A stretch of DNA of 64,000 bases from Bacillus sp. sid0103 (GTDB taxonomy: Bacteria; Bacillota; Bacilli; Bacillales_B; DSM-18226). Every line of letters begins with the position of its first letter. The stretch's first letter is position 1. A program made the position numbers and the translations under genes. The DNA lies in the NCBI RefSeq assembly GCF_019219025.1, contig NZ_JAHUWN010000005.1, forward strand, positions 206,107 through 270,106, written 5' to 3'. Positions 44,171 through 52,881 of the stretch are shown in pieces. The notes below the pieces were generated by a model. That model was not told the DNA's origin. It made no database searches and saw nothing but the letters and a program-made list of their open reading frames with translations.

Positions 44171-44313
44171 GTTTTTTTCAAAAATGGTCCTGGTCCTTCA
44201 CCTGTGATAAATAGTTATTAAGCAGAAAATTTATTGGTTCTTTCTGGTTATTGTTGTAAGACATCATACCTTATAAGGGCAGAATACAAAAAGTCTAATG
44301 AAGCAGGCAGGAC

Positions 44314-44337
44314 AAGCCTTAGTCATTGGGCTTTTTT
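44314..44337 (+). terminator. Probable terminator after mbl
   Basis: AAGCCT (44314-44319) pairs with GGGCTT (44328-44333) followed by T-run; short stem. Confidence 0.65.
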
Positions 44338-44612
44338 ATTTGAACTTGGAGAAAACGCTATAAAAAAACGACAGAATTTGAGCTAATTCTACCTTTATTG
44401 ACTATTTCCTGTAAAAAGTTGATGAGTATTTTGAATTTATTTTTTATAATAGAGTAAATGATGGCTAAATAATTTTTATAAAAATAAATCAAATACCCAG
44501 CTATACGAGTTGAACACAAAAAATGGTTATAATATGTATAACTCACTGAGTCCGAGGTCTACCATGCAGATAAAAACAAATGGGCGGACTTCAGTTAAAG
44601 GGGAATTAACGA
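44338..44612. other. AT-rich gap upstream of the EpuA-like gene
   Basis: AT-rich, no gene. A TATAAT-like -10 lies near 44527, and AGTCCG (about 44549) can pair with CGGACT (about 44584) in the leader. Confidence 0.4.
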
Positions 44613-45401
44613 ATGTCTGTAAATAATCCAAATCAACCATATAGAACACGAGAAGAATACAAGCGGGCCAAATCCGAAGAGCAGCAACGGAAAAAAGACG
44701 TGGAGAATCGTTCCAAAGATGAGGCGCGCAGAAAAAAAGACGCGGAGAAACAAGCCAAAGACGAAGTCCGCACAACGAAGGACGCTGAGAACCATACTAA
44801 AGGCGAAGCACGTGGAACACAGCCACATAGCAAGGACGAGACACGCCGAACACAAGATGCTGTCCAACTGTCAAAAAACGTGGCAAAACAAACTAAGAAT
44901 GTGGTGAAAAGTGCACATGATGTTGCAAAACAGTCCAAGAACGTGGCAAGTCGAACAAAGGACGCGGCACAAAACGTGATCAACGCAGCAAAACAGGTTC
45001 AAAAAGCTGCAACGCCATCGAAAAAATCCGACAGCTCATCCCGAGGAATAAAGCAAGCGAAAACAAAAGCTCAGCAGCAGGAAAATGGTGGCACTAAACA
45101 GAGAAAAGAATCGACAGCAAGTCCAAGTCAAGAGGCCCAAAGGTCGAAGGAAGCTAAGCATGCTTCCGCCACAGGGAAAGAGCATCAAGCAGTGGAGACT
45201 GCCCCAGCGAAATATCAACGAGTCCGCATCCGGCTGATTCCGATTTGGCTGAGGCTGGTTCTTTTAGTGGTCTTTGTTTTCCTCAGCATAATAGGTGGTG
45301 CAATAGTTGGGTACGGGATGCTTGGCGGCGGAAAAGTATCAGAAGTATTCCAGAAATCCACATGGACACATATCATTGATTTAGTGGACAAAGGAAAATA
45401 A
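44613..45401 (+). CDS. EpuA-like (DNA-directed RNA polymerase subunit beta-annotated) membrane protein with Lys-rich extension
   Basis: 262 aa. The last 65 residues (RVRIRLIPIWLRLVLLVVFV, GGAIVGYGMLGGGK, TWTHIIDLVDKGK) form the single-helix EpuA-type protein often annotated as RNA polymerase subunit beta in Bacillus. The first 200 are Lys/Asp/Glu/Gln-rich repeats (KDAEKQAKDEVRTTKDAENH; SKNVAKQTKNVVKSA), likely coiled-coil and cytoplasmic. The repeats look expanded relative to the usual 60-100 aa. Position between mbl and fabZ is typical for the family; flhO and flhP, found here in B. subtilis, are absent. Confidence 0.8.
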   Translation: MSVNNPNQPYRTREEYKRAKSEEQQRKKDVENRSKDEARRKKDAEKQAKDEVRTTKDAENHTKGEARGTQPHSKDETRRTQDAVQLSKNVAKQTKNVVKSAHDVAKQSKNVASRTKDAAQNVINAAKQVQKAATPSKKSDSSSRGIKQAKTKAQQQENGGTKQRKESTASPSQEAQRSKEAKHASATGKEHQAVETAPAKYQRVRIRLIPIWLRLVLLVVFVFLSIIGGAIVGYGMLGGGKVSEVFQKSTWTHIIDLVDKGK

Positions 45402-45494
45402 ATGAGGGAAGGGACGTAAATCCCTTCCTTTTTGTATACCTTAAGTAGTAGAATAGGAAATAAATACTTGTTACTAGTAGGAGGTACTAAACCA

Positions 45495-45929
45495 ATGCTT
45501 GATACCGAACAAATCAAAGAAATCATTCCCCATCGCTACCCATTCCTTTTAGTCGACCGCATTCTAGAGGTAGAAGAAGGAAAAAGCGCAGTTGGGATTA
45601 AAAACGTCAGCGCCAATGAAGAATTTTTCAATGGCCATTTCCCTGAATATCCAGTCATGCCTGGCGTTTTAATCGTCGAAGCTCTCGCACAAGTCGGGGC
45701 TGTCGCTATGTTGAAAAAAGAAGAAAACCGTGGTCGTTTAGCGTTTTTCGCAGGAATTGATGGCTGCCGTTTTAAAAAGCAAGTAAAGCCGGGCGACCAG
45801 CTGCGTCTAGAAGTAGAAATCATCCGTCTGCGCGGACCAATCGGTAAAGGTAAAGCCGTTGCAACCGTTGACGGCGAAGTAGCTTGCGAAGCAGAAATCA
45901 CCTTTGCCTTAGGTGAGAAAAAAGAATAA
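45495..45929 (+). CDS. fabZ: 3-hydroxyacyl-ACP dehydratase FabZ
   Basis: 144 aa hot-dog-fold enzyme of fatty acid elongation. The catalytic His48 is in [21 protein letters not shown] with Glu in the same helix; start [26 protein letters not shown] lies ten bases before ATG 45495. Terminator follows immediately. Confidence 0.97.
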   Translation: MLDTEQIKEIIPHRYPFLLVDRILEVEEGKSAVGIKNVSANEEFFNGHFPEYPVMPGVLIVEALAQVGAVAMLKKEENRGRLAFFAGIDGCRFKKQVKPGDQLRLEVEIIRLRGPIGKGKAVATVDGEVACEAEITFALGEKKE

Positions 45930-45940
45930 GCAGAACGAAT

Positions 45941-45970
45941 CGGCCGGAGCGTAATTACCGGTCGTTTTTT
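45941..45970 (+). terminator. Terminator after fabZ
   Basis: CGGCCGG (45941-45947) pairs with CCGGTCG (45958-45964), followed by T6. Confidence 0.9.
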
Positions 45971-46064
45971 ATTGTAATAAAATTCTAGCTATCATATAAA
46001 AGACATTGGGAACCCTAAAAACAGGCCAAAAAGGTCAAACTATGCTTGGAAGGGGTTCATTCAT

Positions 46065-46421
46065 TTGAAGAAAAGGTTATTTCTTTTGCTCGCAGGTTCC
46101 ATTTTATCTGCTGTCGTGTTAACCGGCTGTAATAACGACAATGATAATCAAAATCCACCGCCACCGGCTGTTAATAATCCAGCAGATAACAATGTCAATG
46201 ATAACAATCTCAATGATAATCTCAATAATAACAATCTCAATGATAATGTCGATCATGATAACGACAACATTGATTTAGACAACAAAAACAATCATTATCC
46301 ATCGACAGAGGACAAAAATACCGACACTGACAAAGATCCAATTAAGGATAGCAACACGAAAAAAGAAGACATAATTGAAGATGATATTGACAGGAAGGAC
46401 GCAGACAATAAAGACGAGTAA
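46065..46421 (+). CDS. Asn/Asp-rich lipoprotein
   Basis: 118 aa. Signal peptide and lipobox LTGC (Cys21), then PPPPAVNN and repeats of (D/N)NNLNDN, ending in an acidic/Lys tail. Start TTG 46065 is nine bases after GGAAGGGG. No known function; composition resembles the lipoprotein at 15300-15608 but without clear homology. Confidence 0.7.
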   Translation: MKKRLFLLLAGSILSAVVLTGCNNDNDNQNPPPPAVNNPADNNVNDNNLNDNLNNNNLNDNVDHDNDNIDLDNKNNHYPSTEDKNTDTDKDPIKDSNTKKEDIIEDDIDRKDADNKDE

Positions 46422-46435
46422 TTCACGTCAATAGC

Positions 46436-46468
46436 AAAAAAGGGGCTGGCGCTTAGCCAGTCCCTTTA
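46436..46468. terminator. Bidirectional terminator between the lipoprotein gene and ywpF
   Basis: GGGGCTGGC / GCCAGTCCCT stem (one G-T pair), with A6 on the left and T-rich sequence on the right, serving convergent genes. Confidence 0.8.
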
Positions 46469-46476
46469 CACATGAT

Positions 46477-46911
46477 TTATTTATTCGACTTCACTTTTAA
46501 CTTTGGTTTACTTTTAATCTTTTCTCTAAATTCAGTCAGCAGCGCTGGGCCCTCAAGCCCTTTTTGGAGAAGACTTTCGAGCAGTAGCTCCGAATAATCA
46601 CTTTTGTTGCGACGGATGGCTCCTTCAAACAAGACGCTTATATGCTTTTCAAATTTATTCAATGAACATATTTTCGTTTGAAAATAAGCAGGAGCATTCT
46701 CCTTCTTGGTAATGACAGCTTCGACAATAATGTCGCGATTTTGCTCAGAAATTTTTTTGAAATAATCATAGAGGGACAAATCTGTATACGCCTCAAGCAG
46801 CCATGTGGAGCACTCGTCTTCCTTATTAAGAATCAAGCCATCAACTAACGGAACTTCGATTGAAGTGTCATCTTCCACTACATCTAATGAGTACAATTTA
46901 AAAGATTTCAT
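46477..46911 (-). CDS. ywpF: YwpF-like protein
   Basis: 144 aa, cytoplasmic. KSFKLYSLDVVEDDTSIEVP, LVDGLILNKEDE and YDYFKKISEQNRDIIVEAVI are typical of the YwpF family, whose function is unknown. ATG 46911 is five bases after AGGAGG; the frame runs further upstream without a ribosome site. Placement beside fabZ and ssbB matches B. subtilis. Confidence 0.85.
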   Translation of the reverse strand: MKSFKLYSLDVVEDDTSIEVPLVDGLILNKEDECSTWLLEAYTDLSLYDYFKKISEQNRDIIVEAVITKKENAPAYFQTKICSLNKFEKHISVLFEGAIRRNKSDYSELLLESLLQKGLEGPALLTEFREKIKSKPKLKVKSNK

Positions 46912-47156
46912 CACAACCTCCTGATTTCTTTTTCCTAAATTATAACATAGGTTTGTTGAAAGCAAATGTCGAAAAGTATTTGTCGAAATTTCGAAGATAC
47001 GTTTTTCCAAAAAACTACATTCCTTTTTTGACAAAAACCCCCTCGAAAAACCGATTATCTAGGAAAATAGGACTTGGTAACGGTCTTTTCCCCGTTTTAC
47101 AACAAGAACACCAACAGGCTATGCTAAGACCATCAAACAAAGAAGGAGATGAAGGT

Positions 47157-47528
47157 ATGATCAATCAAGTCACACTTGTGGGCAGGTTGACGCGGGATCC
47201 GGAGTTAAAAAAGACGACTGAAGGGACGGCGGTGGCCCACATCACCTTAGCTGTGACTCGTCATTTTCGCAACCAAAACGGCGAGGTCGAGGCGGATTTC
47301 GTGCAATGCACACTTTGGCGAAGGGCGGCCGAAAATACGTGTCAGTATTGCAAAAAGGGTTCGGTTATTGGGATTACGGGGAAATTGCAGACCCGAAATT
47401 ACGATAATAAAGAGGGAAAAAGGATATATGTCACCGAGGTAGTCGCGGAAACAGTCCGGTTCCTAAGTTCCAAGCCGCATGCAGCAGAGGCAGAGCCCCA
47501 GAAGGAGGAAGTGACCATTGGTGTCTAA
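47157..47528 (+). CDS. ssbB: Single-stranded DNA-binding protein SsbB
   Basis: 123 aa OB-fold protein: INQVTLVGRLTRDPELKKT, GEVEADFVQCTLWRRAAENT, GSVIGITGKLQTRNYDNKEG. It lacks the long Gly-rich linker and acidic DDDIPF tip of replicative SSB, as in the competence-linked SsbB (YwpH) of B. subtilis. AAGGAGATGA precedes ATG 47157. I could not identify a convincing ComK box upstream. Confidence 0.92.
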   Translation: MINQVTLVGRLTRDPELKKTTEGTAVAHITLAVTRHFRNQNGEVEADFVQCTLWRRAAENTCQYCKKGSVIGITGKLQTRNYDNKEGKRIYVTEVVAETVRFLSSKPHAAEAEPQKEEVTIGV

Positions 47529-47745
47529 CGATGAAATGGCCAGAAACCTTGAGCAATTATTGGAAAGCTTAATCAAGATGGTTGGAAATTCAAATAAAAA
47601 TGTCGACGGCCTCCAAAAAAGAGTCAGCCAGCTGGAATGGATCGTAAAGGAACAGCATCATGAAATCAAGGAAAGAAACAACCTCATCAGAATGTACTCC
47701 CCACATCCACACGAATCTTCACAAACTATTCCTTTTCGTTTCTAA
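47518..47745 (+). CDS. Hypothetical coiled-coil protein
   Basis: 75 aa, helical: MARNLEQLLESLIKMVGNSN, KNVDGLQKRVSQLEWIVKEQ. Start TTG 47518 (nine bases after AAGGAGG) or GTG 47521; either overlaps the end of ssbB, so it is probably translationally coupled. No family recognised; a partner role with SsbB is only a guess from the overlap. Confidence 0.6.
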   Translation: MVSNDEMARNLEQLLESLIKMVGNSNKNVDGLQKRVSQLEWIVKEQHHEIKERNNLIRMYSPHPHESSQTIPFRF

Positions 47746-47836
47746 GTGATTTTTCAAACACTTTTATTAAAAAAATATCCCCGCAACCCACTTTTTGATA
47801 AAAAATCAAAGCCATCTCCGAGGTGATCTCCATTTT

Positions 47837-47866
47837 TCCGGCAGTTACTTGCCGGACTTTTTTTTG
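47837..47866 (+). terminator. Terminator after ssbB and the coiled-coil gene
   Basis: TCCGGCA (47837-47843) pairs perfectly with TGCCGGA (47850-47856), then T8. A second stem, GAAGCCGCTGA/TCAGCGGCTTC with a short T-run, lies at 47931-47961. Confidence 0.9.
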
Positions 47867-48042
47867 ATTGATAGGTTTAAAAATATTCAAGCGGGATATA
47901 CTAAGAGAAAAACCCCCCTGTTTTTTTTTGAAGCCGCTGAACTCATCAGCGGCTTCTTTGTTGACCTGTTTCCCCTAAAGTTTGTCCTTATGACGTTTAC
48001 TCACCTTAATCTGGCTAAAAAAGAATCTACATAGAAAGCCTT

Positions 48043-48388
48043 TCATTTGGGCGGCATGAGATGAAGCTCCAATAAAGCCCTTTTAAAATCAGGTTCTGTC
48101 TGAAGGAATTGATTAATAATCATGAGATCCTGATCAGAACTGGCTTCCTTTGCGATGAAGACGGGATTCCTCTGTTTTGGGCTGTAAATGATCGAGCTCT
48201 TTTAACAAATACTCCTTATCAACCCGGTAAATTTCCGCAAATCGGATCACAGTTTGATAGTTAGGTATACTTCTTCCCGTTTCATAGCGACTAACGGTTG
48301 ACCGGTCCATCCTCATCATGTCGGCAAGCGTTTGCTGAGACCAGTTCCGGTTGTCGCGCAGTTTCCTTAATTTTTCCGATAAAGACAT
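48043..48388 (-). pseudogene. XRE-family regulator with frameshifted C-terminus
   Basis: From ATG 48388 the frame encodes a helix-turn-helix domain (SLSEKLRKLRDNRNWSQQTL, ADMMRMDRSTVSRYETGRSI) and stops at 48134 after 84 aa. In the next frame the sequence continues FIAKEASSDQDLMIINQFLQ, then TEPDFKRALLELHLMPPK and a stop at 48043, the C-terminal layout I associate with Bacillus XRE proteins of this type. One extra base (or two lost) near 48155 separates the two. The truncated protein keeps its DNA-binding domain and may still function. Start choice: GGCGG six bases before the ATG. Confidence 0.65.
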
Positions 48389-48596
48389 CCTTATCACCGC
48401 CGTAAAAACAATTCATGTTTTTAACTTAACGGGAAAATGGAACGTTAAGGCTGAATGTGTGAATTATTTGTGAAAATAATGCGCGACTCAGATGAAATAA
48501 GATATTGTAGAAACTTGCATTAAAGGAAAATAAAAACTATTGTCGAATAATGATATCTGATGTAAATAATTGTAGTTTATGGAGGTATGTATCTTT

Positions 48597-48992
48597 GTGG
48601 AGAAAAACTCAATAATATTCATTGTCAATCCATCAAGCAGGAAGAAAATGAAAATCAACAGTAAACCAAGCTTTTTTGATGCAGTGCATCTCTCATCTCA
48701 GTCGCCCCTAACAAATGTGGATACTCCCTATCAATCAATTCCCTTTAATAAAAGAGCAATTATTCCCATCCATAGTTTTAATTCCGAAATTCATATTACG
48801 TGCGAACAACATTCCATACAAATCTATAATGAAAAAAATGATCTAACAGAAAAAGAGGTCTTCGAGTTCCTCACCCATTTTGCTGTTAAAGAAGGAAACA
48901 AGGTGTCCTTTTTAGCAGTCTTCCCGAATAACAAAAACAGACTAAAGAACGTCAAAAGCACACGTGTCCTCGCGGAAAGTAAAAAGATCTAA
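48597..48992 (+). CDS. Hypothetical protein
   Basis: 131 aa, cytoplasmic, mixed charge (IIFIVNPSSRKKMKINSKPS; IPIHSFNSEIHITCEQHSIQ; EKEVFEFLTHFAVKEGNKVS). GTG 48597 is ten bases after GGAGGT (48581-48586); the ATG at 48579 overlaps that site. I do not recognise a family. Confidence 0.55.
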   Translation: MEKNSIIFIVNPSSRKKMKINSKPSFFDAVHLSSQSPLTNVDTPYQSIPFNKRAIIPIHSFNSEIHITCEQHSIQIYNEKNDLTEKEVFEFLTHFAVKEGNKVSFLAVFPNNKNRLKNVKSTRVLAESKKI

Positions 48993-49043
48993 GAGAAAAG
49001 TGACGTATAGGGAATATTTGAGGGAAGAATTCCAGCTGATGAA

Positions 49044-49086
49044 GGTGTTAGGCACCAGAAGATACAGATGACGGTGCCTGACACCA
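49044..49086. repeat. Palindromic repeat pair, opposite orientations
   Basis: GGTGTTAGGCACCA (49044-49057) and GGTGCCTGACACCA (49073-49086). The inverted arrangement could form a single large stem, downstream of the hypothetical gene. Confidence 0.75.
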
Positions 49087-49287
49087 TCACAGTCATATAA
49101 GAGGATCCGGAATTCATTCGGGACCTTTTTTTATAAAAATCCTGCCCCAAAAAATAGACACTGTTATGACACAGAATTGACACTTTAATGTGTAATATGA
49201 CAAAAAGTGATGAACATTTAATCTTTTTGTAACATTACTGGTACATTCTTCTGGTATAAATAGATTACTAAGGAAAGGAGAAAGTGT

Positions 49288-50409
49288 ATGCAAACGACAA
49301 AAAAGCGTATCATTCTCGTGTTACTTACAATGATATTAACAGTATCGGGTTCTATGGTTACATATGCACAAACAAGCACGGAAGCCCTACATAATGCCAA
49401 GCAACAGCTGGAGCAGAAACAAAGAGTAGTAGAGCAAAAGGCGCAAGAAAAGCAGACTGTTAATCAAGAAATTGGAAAAATTCAACAAGAATTGAATGAC
49501 CTTTACAACGATATTACAAAAAACAAAGAAGCAATGGCCCAAACGCAGCAAAAAATAGATGCAACGAACCAACTCATTGAAAAAAAGAAACAAGATATTG
49601 TTGTCCTTGAAGACAAAATCCTGGCCCGTAAAGGGATTATGAAGCAGAGAGCTGTCTCACTTCAACAAACAGATAATATCGATGTCATTATCAACTTATT
49701 CTTCGATTCTGATAGTATCACCGATTTTATCCAACGCGCGAGCGCCGTTTCGGCCCTGATGGATGCGGATAAAGATATCTTAGGATCCCAGAAGAAAGAC
49801 CTTCTGCAGATTGAAGAAGATAAAAAAGAGATTGATAGACAAGAACAAATTTTACTAGAAGATCAAAAAGCGTTGGCGAACCAGCAGCAAACACTTGATC
49901 AAAACATGCAAAAAAGACAACAAGCCCTAACCGTTATGCAACAAAAATATAGCCAAATCCTTAAACAAATGGCACTTGCCGAGCAGGAAAAGGCAGGCAT
50001 TGAATCACAAATGAAAGATATTCAAGCCAAAATCAAACAAGAACAAGATGCGGCGAAGGCACGGACAGTCTCAAAAACCAAACCGGCGGCAACTGAAGAA
50101 AACGAAACAAATGTGGCCATAAATGGTAAGGAAATGTATGTGACCGCTACAGCATACAGCCCAGAAGAGTCCGGTAACATTACCGCAGCTGGCTACAACA
50201 TTGGCAAACATCCAAATATGAAATTGATTGCCGTCGACCCAAGAGTCATTCCACTTGGAAAAAAAGTCTGGGTGGAAGGATATGGCGTTGCCGTCGCAGG
50301 CGACACGGGCGGTGCCATTAAAGGCCATAAAATCGACGTATTAATGCCAACCAGATCCAAATGCTTACAATTTGGCAGAAAAACCGTAAAAATCATCGTC
50401 TTAGACTAA
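49288..50409 (+). CDS. Secreted coiled-coil protein with C-terminal 3D domain
   Basis: 373 aa. Signal peptide (residues 1-27), a long coiled coil (30-265; EQKQRVVEQKAQEKQTVNQE) like the N-terminal domain of CwlO/PcsB hydrolases, and a 3D domain: VTATAYSPEESGNITAAGYN, IAVDPRVIPLGKKVWVEGYG, AGDTGGAIKGHKIDVLM, with its three conserved Asp. 3D domains resemble the MltA lytic transglycosylase fold, so a cell-wall role is likely. AAGGAGA precedes the ATG. Confidence 0.85.
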   Translation: MQTTKKRIILVLLTMILTVSGSMVTYAQTSTEALHNAKQQLEQKQRVVEQKAQEKQTVNQEIGKIQQELNDLYNDITKNKEAMAQTQQKIDATNQLIEKKKQDIVVLEDKILARKGIMKQRAVSLQQTDNIDVIINLFFDSDSITDFIQRASAVSALMDADKDILGSQKKDLLQIEEDKKEIDRQEQILLEDQKALANQQQTLDQNMQKRQQALTVMQQKYSQILKQMALAEQEKAGIESQMKDIQAKIKQEQDAAKARTVSKTKPAATEENETNVAINGKEMYVTATAYSPEESGNITAAGYNIGKHPNMKLIAVDPRVIPLGKKVWVEGYGVAVAGDTGGAIKGHKIDVLMPTRSKCLQFGRKTVKIIVLD

Positions 50410-50428
50410 TTCAATCGTTAAAGTAAAG

Positions 50429-50460
50429 ATCTAACAGGAAACTGTTAGGTCTTTTTTTTG
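50429..50460 (+). terminator. Terminator after the 3D-domain gene
   Basis: CTAACAG-GAAA-CTGTTAG stem-loop followed by a T-run. Confidence 0.92.
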
Positions 50461-50553
50461 AAAGGATTTCCCCCTGACTTCATTGCAGATTTTGCCGTAA
50501 TCCAATAAAATAATAGTGTCTCAAATTAGAAGAATGAGAGAGGGAGCGGTTCG

Positions 50554-52239
50554 GTGATTGAATTAAAACTACGTTCGATTTTAAAGCAGGTAAAAAGCGA
50601 AAATCCACAAAAGAGATTTGAGGCGCTTGACCAGCTTTTTCAATATAAGCTTGAAGAAGGACTCGAGATTCAAATTGATGTTTTAAAGGATATGATCAAA
50701 ACGGCGGCGTCAACCTTTCCAGAGCCTGTGGATAATTGGGACAACCCCTCCTTTTATCTTATTGACTTTGTCTGTGATTTTCCGATGCCAGAAGTGGTGG
50801 AGGAGCTCCTAAAGCATTTCGACGGTCTTGACCTGCAGGCAAAAGGGCGAGCCATTGAAATGTTGCTAGCAACAGAAGACGAAGATATTTTTTATATGCT
50901 CGAGGAAAAAATCGCCGAGTTAATCCAGACCGAAGATTTCCATATTCCGGTTAGCGAGCTAGATCCATATCCGATGCTGGTTAAGGGAATCCTTGATAAA
51001 ACACTCGACAAACTCAATACCCAGCACTATAAATTGTTACTTTATAGTTTAGTATTATCGCTAAACGACTCTGGCTTGGAAAAGGGCTATAAAAAAGAGG
51101 TAATTCTCCCGTCTCTGCTCAAAGATTATCAGGTAGAGAAACAGGAGTATCTGAAATTTGATGCCGATTTTTCAAGCAAATATGTGTACACGGCTTGGAA
51201 GGATAGTTATTTTGCCGTGCGTACAAAAATGAAATTATTTATTAGCTTAATGGAATATTATTATTCATCTGAGATCGGCGCTGAGCTGGAGCAGGCAATG
51301 ACCTTCCGCGATCCGTTAATAAAAACACAGGCCCTGTTGGTATGCGTGGCCAAAAACCTTCCTTATCAACAGAACACTCTCATAGAAGCAGCCGAGCATA
51401 TTGAAAGTGCAGAAATGGTCTATTGGGAGTTGAAGGAAAGAAATCTAGAGCATCTCTATCCAATTGCTGAAGGAAAGCAGCCGCATTTGGCGAAAACCAG
51501 ACTCTTTTCGACGATTATCAACCTGCCAGAAGAAGACGAAGGAGACATCCGCTTTCCGGAGGACATTCAGATCATCGATACAGTCGAAACAGAAAATACA
51601 TATCGCCAGCCGATACGCTATTACCTGCTGAGTTTCCTGCATATCGGGACCCGATATGCGGGCTGGGCAGGCGGCTATGCGCTTGAGGATGGCGACGATA
51701 CGGCCGAATTATGGGACGGAAGCTATACTGATTTTGTCGAATGGGATTCAGCCAGCATCGAAGAACATAAAGCCGCTTTTTTCAAAAAGAGAGCAGAGGA
51801 AAGGGAGGAACATGAAACTAGTGTATATTTTGAAAGTTCGCCACGGCTCAGCCGAGGTGCATGGTTCTTTCTCAGCCTCGCAGTAGTTCATTGGATTAAA
51901 GAGGCTCTAACAGGGTTCTCGAAAGAAGGGATTCCTTTCTTATTGGCTCTAACGGTTATCGGAGGAGCTATGTGTCTATATGAACTCACAAAAAATAAGA
52001 AAAGAAAAATCGAGATTGTCGGCCTGCAGCTAATGATGGAAGACGGATCTAAGCAGCATACCATCGGCTTGCATGAAATCAAAAAGGTAGAACATAACAA
52101 AAAACACGTTCTCATTTACGACAAGAAGAATGAAGTCGCATTTTCATTCCCGCTCCGCTGGGTCCGCTACGAACAGTTTTACGTTCACATGTTGGAGCAC
52201 ACCGACCATCTAAAAGACCGACCTTATATACAATCATAA
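50554..52239 (+). CDS. Large hypothetical protein, helical N-terminus, one to two TM helices, C-terminal PH-like segment
   Basis: 561 aa. Residues 1-300 are helical and acidic with possible HEAT-like repeats (KQVKSENPQKRFEALDQLFQ; VVEELLKHFDGLDLQAKGRA). Around 435-480 are two hydrophobic segments (GAWFFLSLAVVHWI; GIPFLLALTVIGGAMCLYEL). The last 80 residues (KIEIVGLQLMMEDGSKQHTI) look like a small beta domain. GTG 50554 is seven bases after GGAG. No family recognised. The GWAGGYALEDGDDTAELWDG stretch is unusually acidic and aromatic. Confidence 0.7.
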   Translation: MIELKLRSILKQVKSENPQKRFEALDQLFQYKLEEGLEIQIDVLKDMIKTAASTFPEPVDNWDNPSFYLIDFVCDFPMPEVVEELLKHFDGLDLQAKGRAIEMLLATEDEDIFYMLEEKIAELIQTEDFHIPVSELDPYPMLVKGILDKTLDKLNTQHYKLLLYSLVLSLNDSGLEKGYKKEVILPSLLKDYQVEKQEYLKFDADFSSKYVYTAWKDSYFAVRTKMKLFISLMEYYYSSEIGAELEQAMTFRDPLIKTQALLVCVAKNLPYQQNTLIEAAEHIESAEMVYWELKERNLEHLYPIAEGKQPHLAKTRLFSTIINLPEEDEGDIRFPEDIQIIDTVETENTYRQPIRYYLLSFLHIGTRYAGWAGGYALEDGDDTAELWDGSYTDFVEWDSASIEEHKAAFFKKRAEEREEHETSVYFESSPRLSRGAWFFLSLAVVHWIKEALTGFSKEGIPFLLALTVIGGAMCLYELTKNKKRKIEIVGLQLMMEDGSKQHTIGLHEIKKVEHNKKHVLIYDKKNEVAFSFPLRWVRYEQFYVHMLEHTDHLKDRPYIQS

Positions 52240-52248
52240 AAAACATGC

Positions 52249-52275
52249 CAAAGGCCGCGTCAATGCGGCTTTTGG
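52249..52275 (+). terminator. Probable terminator after the 561-aa gene
   Basis: AAAGGCCGC pairs with GCGGCTTTT; the outer bases GCCAAA and TTTGGC extend the stem. Confidence 0.6.
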
Positions 52276-52326
52276 CGTGCAATGCAATGGTTAATGGTCA
52301 ATGATGCCTGACACCGAAAACACCAT

Positions 52327-52698
52327 CTATTTAAGATGATCGTTCAAAACATTCTCCTCGAGGACTGAGAACTTATCCCCATATACCCTCTCAATATGAT
52401 GCTCGCCCCAAGTACAGAGCGAATTCAGAATTCCCTCTAAGCTCCTTCCATATTCACTCAGCTCATACTCGACCTTCGGTGGAATCTGATTATAAATAAT
52501 CCGATTAATTACGCCATCGTCCTCCAGCTCCCGCAGCTGCTGCGTCAACATCTTCTGCGTAATATTCGGCATCAGCCGCTTCAATTCACTCGTCCGCTTT
52601 TTCCCATGCGTCAAATGGCAGAGAATCACACACTTCCATTTCCCACCAATCACCTCCAGCGTCGCCTCGACCGAAATATTATATTTTTTCTTCTCCAT
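52327..52698 (-). CDS. HxlR-family transcriptional regulator
   Basis: 123 aa winged helix: LEVIGGKWKCVILCHLTHGK, RTSELKRLMPNITQKMLTQQ, LRELEDDGVINRII. Two cysteines (Cys23, Cys27) lie in the helix where HxlR proteins such as YodB and HypR carry redox-sensing Cys, so thiol or quinone sensing is possible. ATG 52698 is nine bases after GGAGG. Divergent from an MFS exporter gene it probably controls. Confidence 0.88.
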   Translation of the reverse strand: MEKKKYNISVEATLEVIGGKWKCVILCHLTHGKKRTSELKRLMPNITQKMLTQQLRELEDDGVINRIIYNQIPPKVEYELSEYGRSLEGILNSLCTWGEHHIERVYGDKFSVLEENVLNDHLK

Positions 52699-52740
52699 TT
52701 TCATCGTCCTCCTCATTACACCAAAGGCAGGCACTAAAAA

Positions 52741-52772
52741 GTACCTATATCACCGAGAGGTACCTATATCAC
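52741..52772. promoter_or_regulatory. Direct-repeat operator candidate between hxlR-type gene and MFS gene
   Basis: GTACCTATATCAC occurs at 52741-52753 and 52760-52772 (19-bp spacing, about two helical turns), in the 183-bp divergent intergenic region. A GTAC-containing third element lies at 52783-52786. Likely binding site of the HxlR regulator. Confidence 0.55.
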
Positions 52773-52881
52773 TTTAAAGTGCGTACTTCCTAATATTCTT
52801 CATATATCCCATAATAACATTTGCGGGTTGAAAACAATCATACCTGTTTTAATAAATTCACACAAATAAGGAGGAACAATC

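Noticed and set aside
44527..44983. Minus-strand hydrophobic open frames opposite the Lys-rich gene
   Set aside because: Reverse reading of Lys/Asp/Glu-rich codons gives Phe/Leu/Ser; they lack ribosome sites.
47010..47100. ComK box upstream of ssbB
   Set aside because: AAAA and TTTT tracts are present but not with the AAAA-N5-TTTT spacing.
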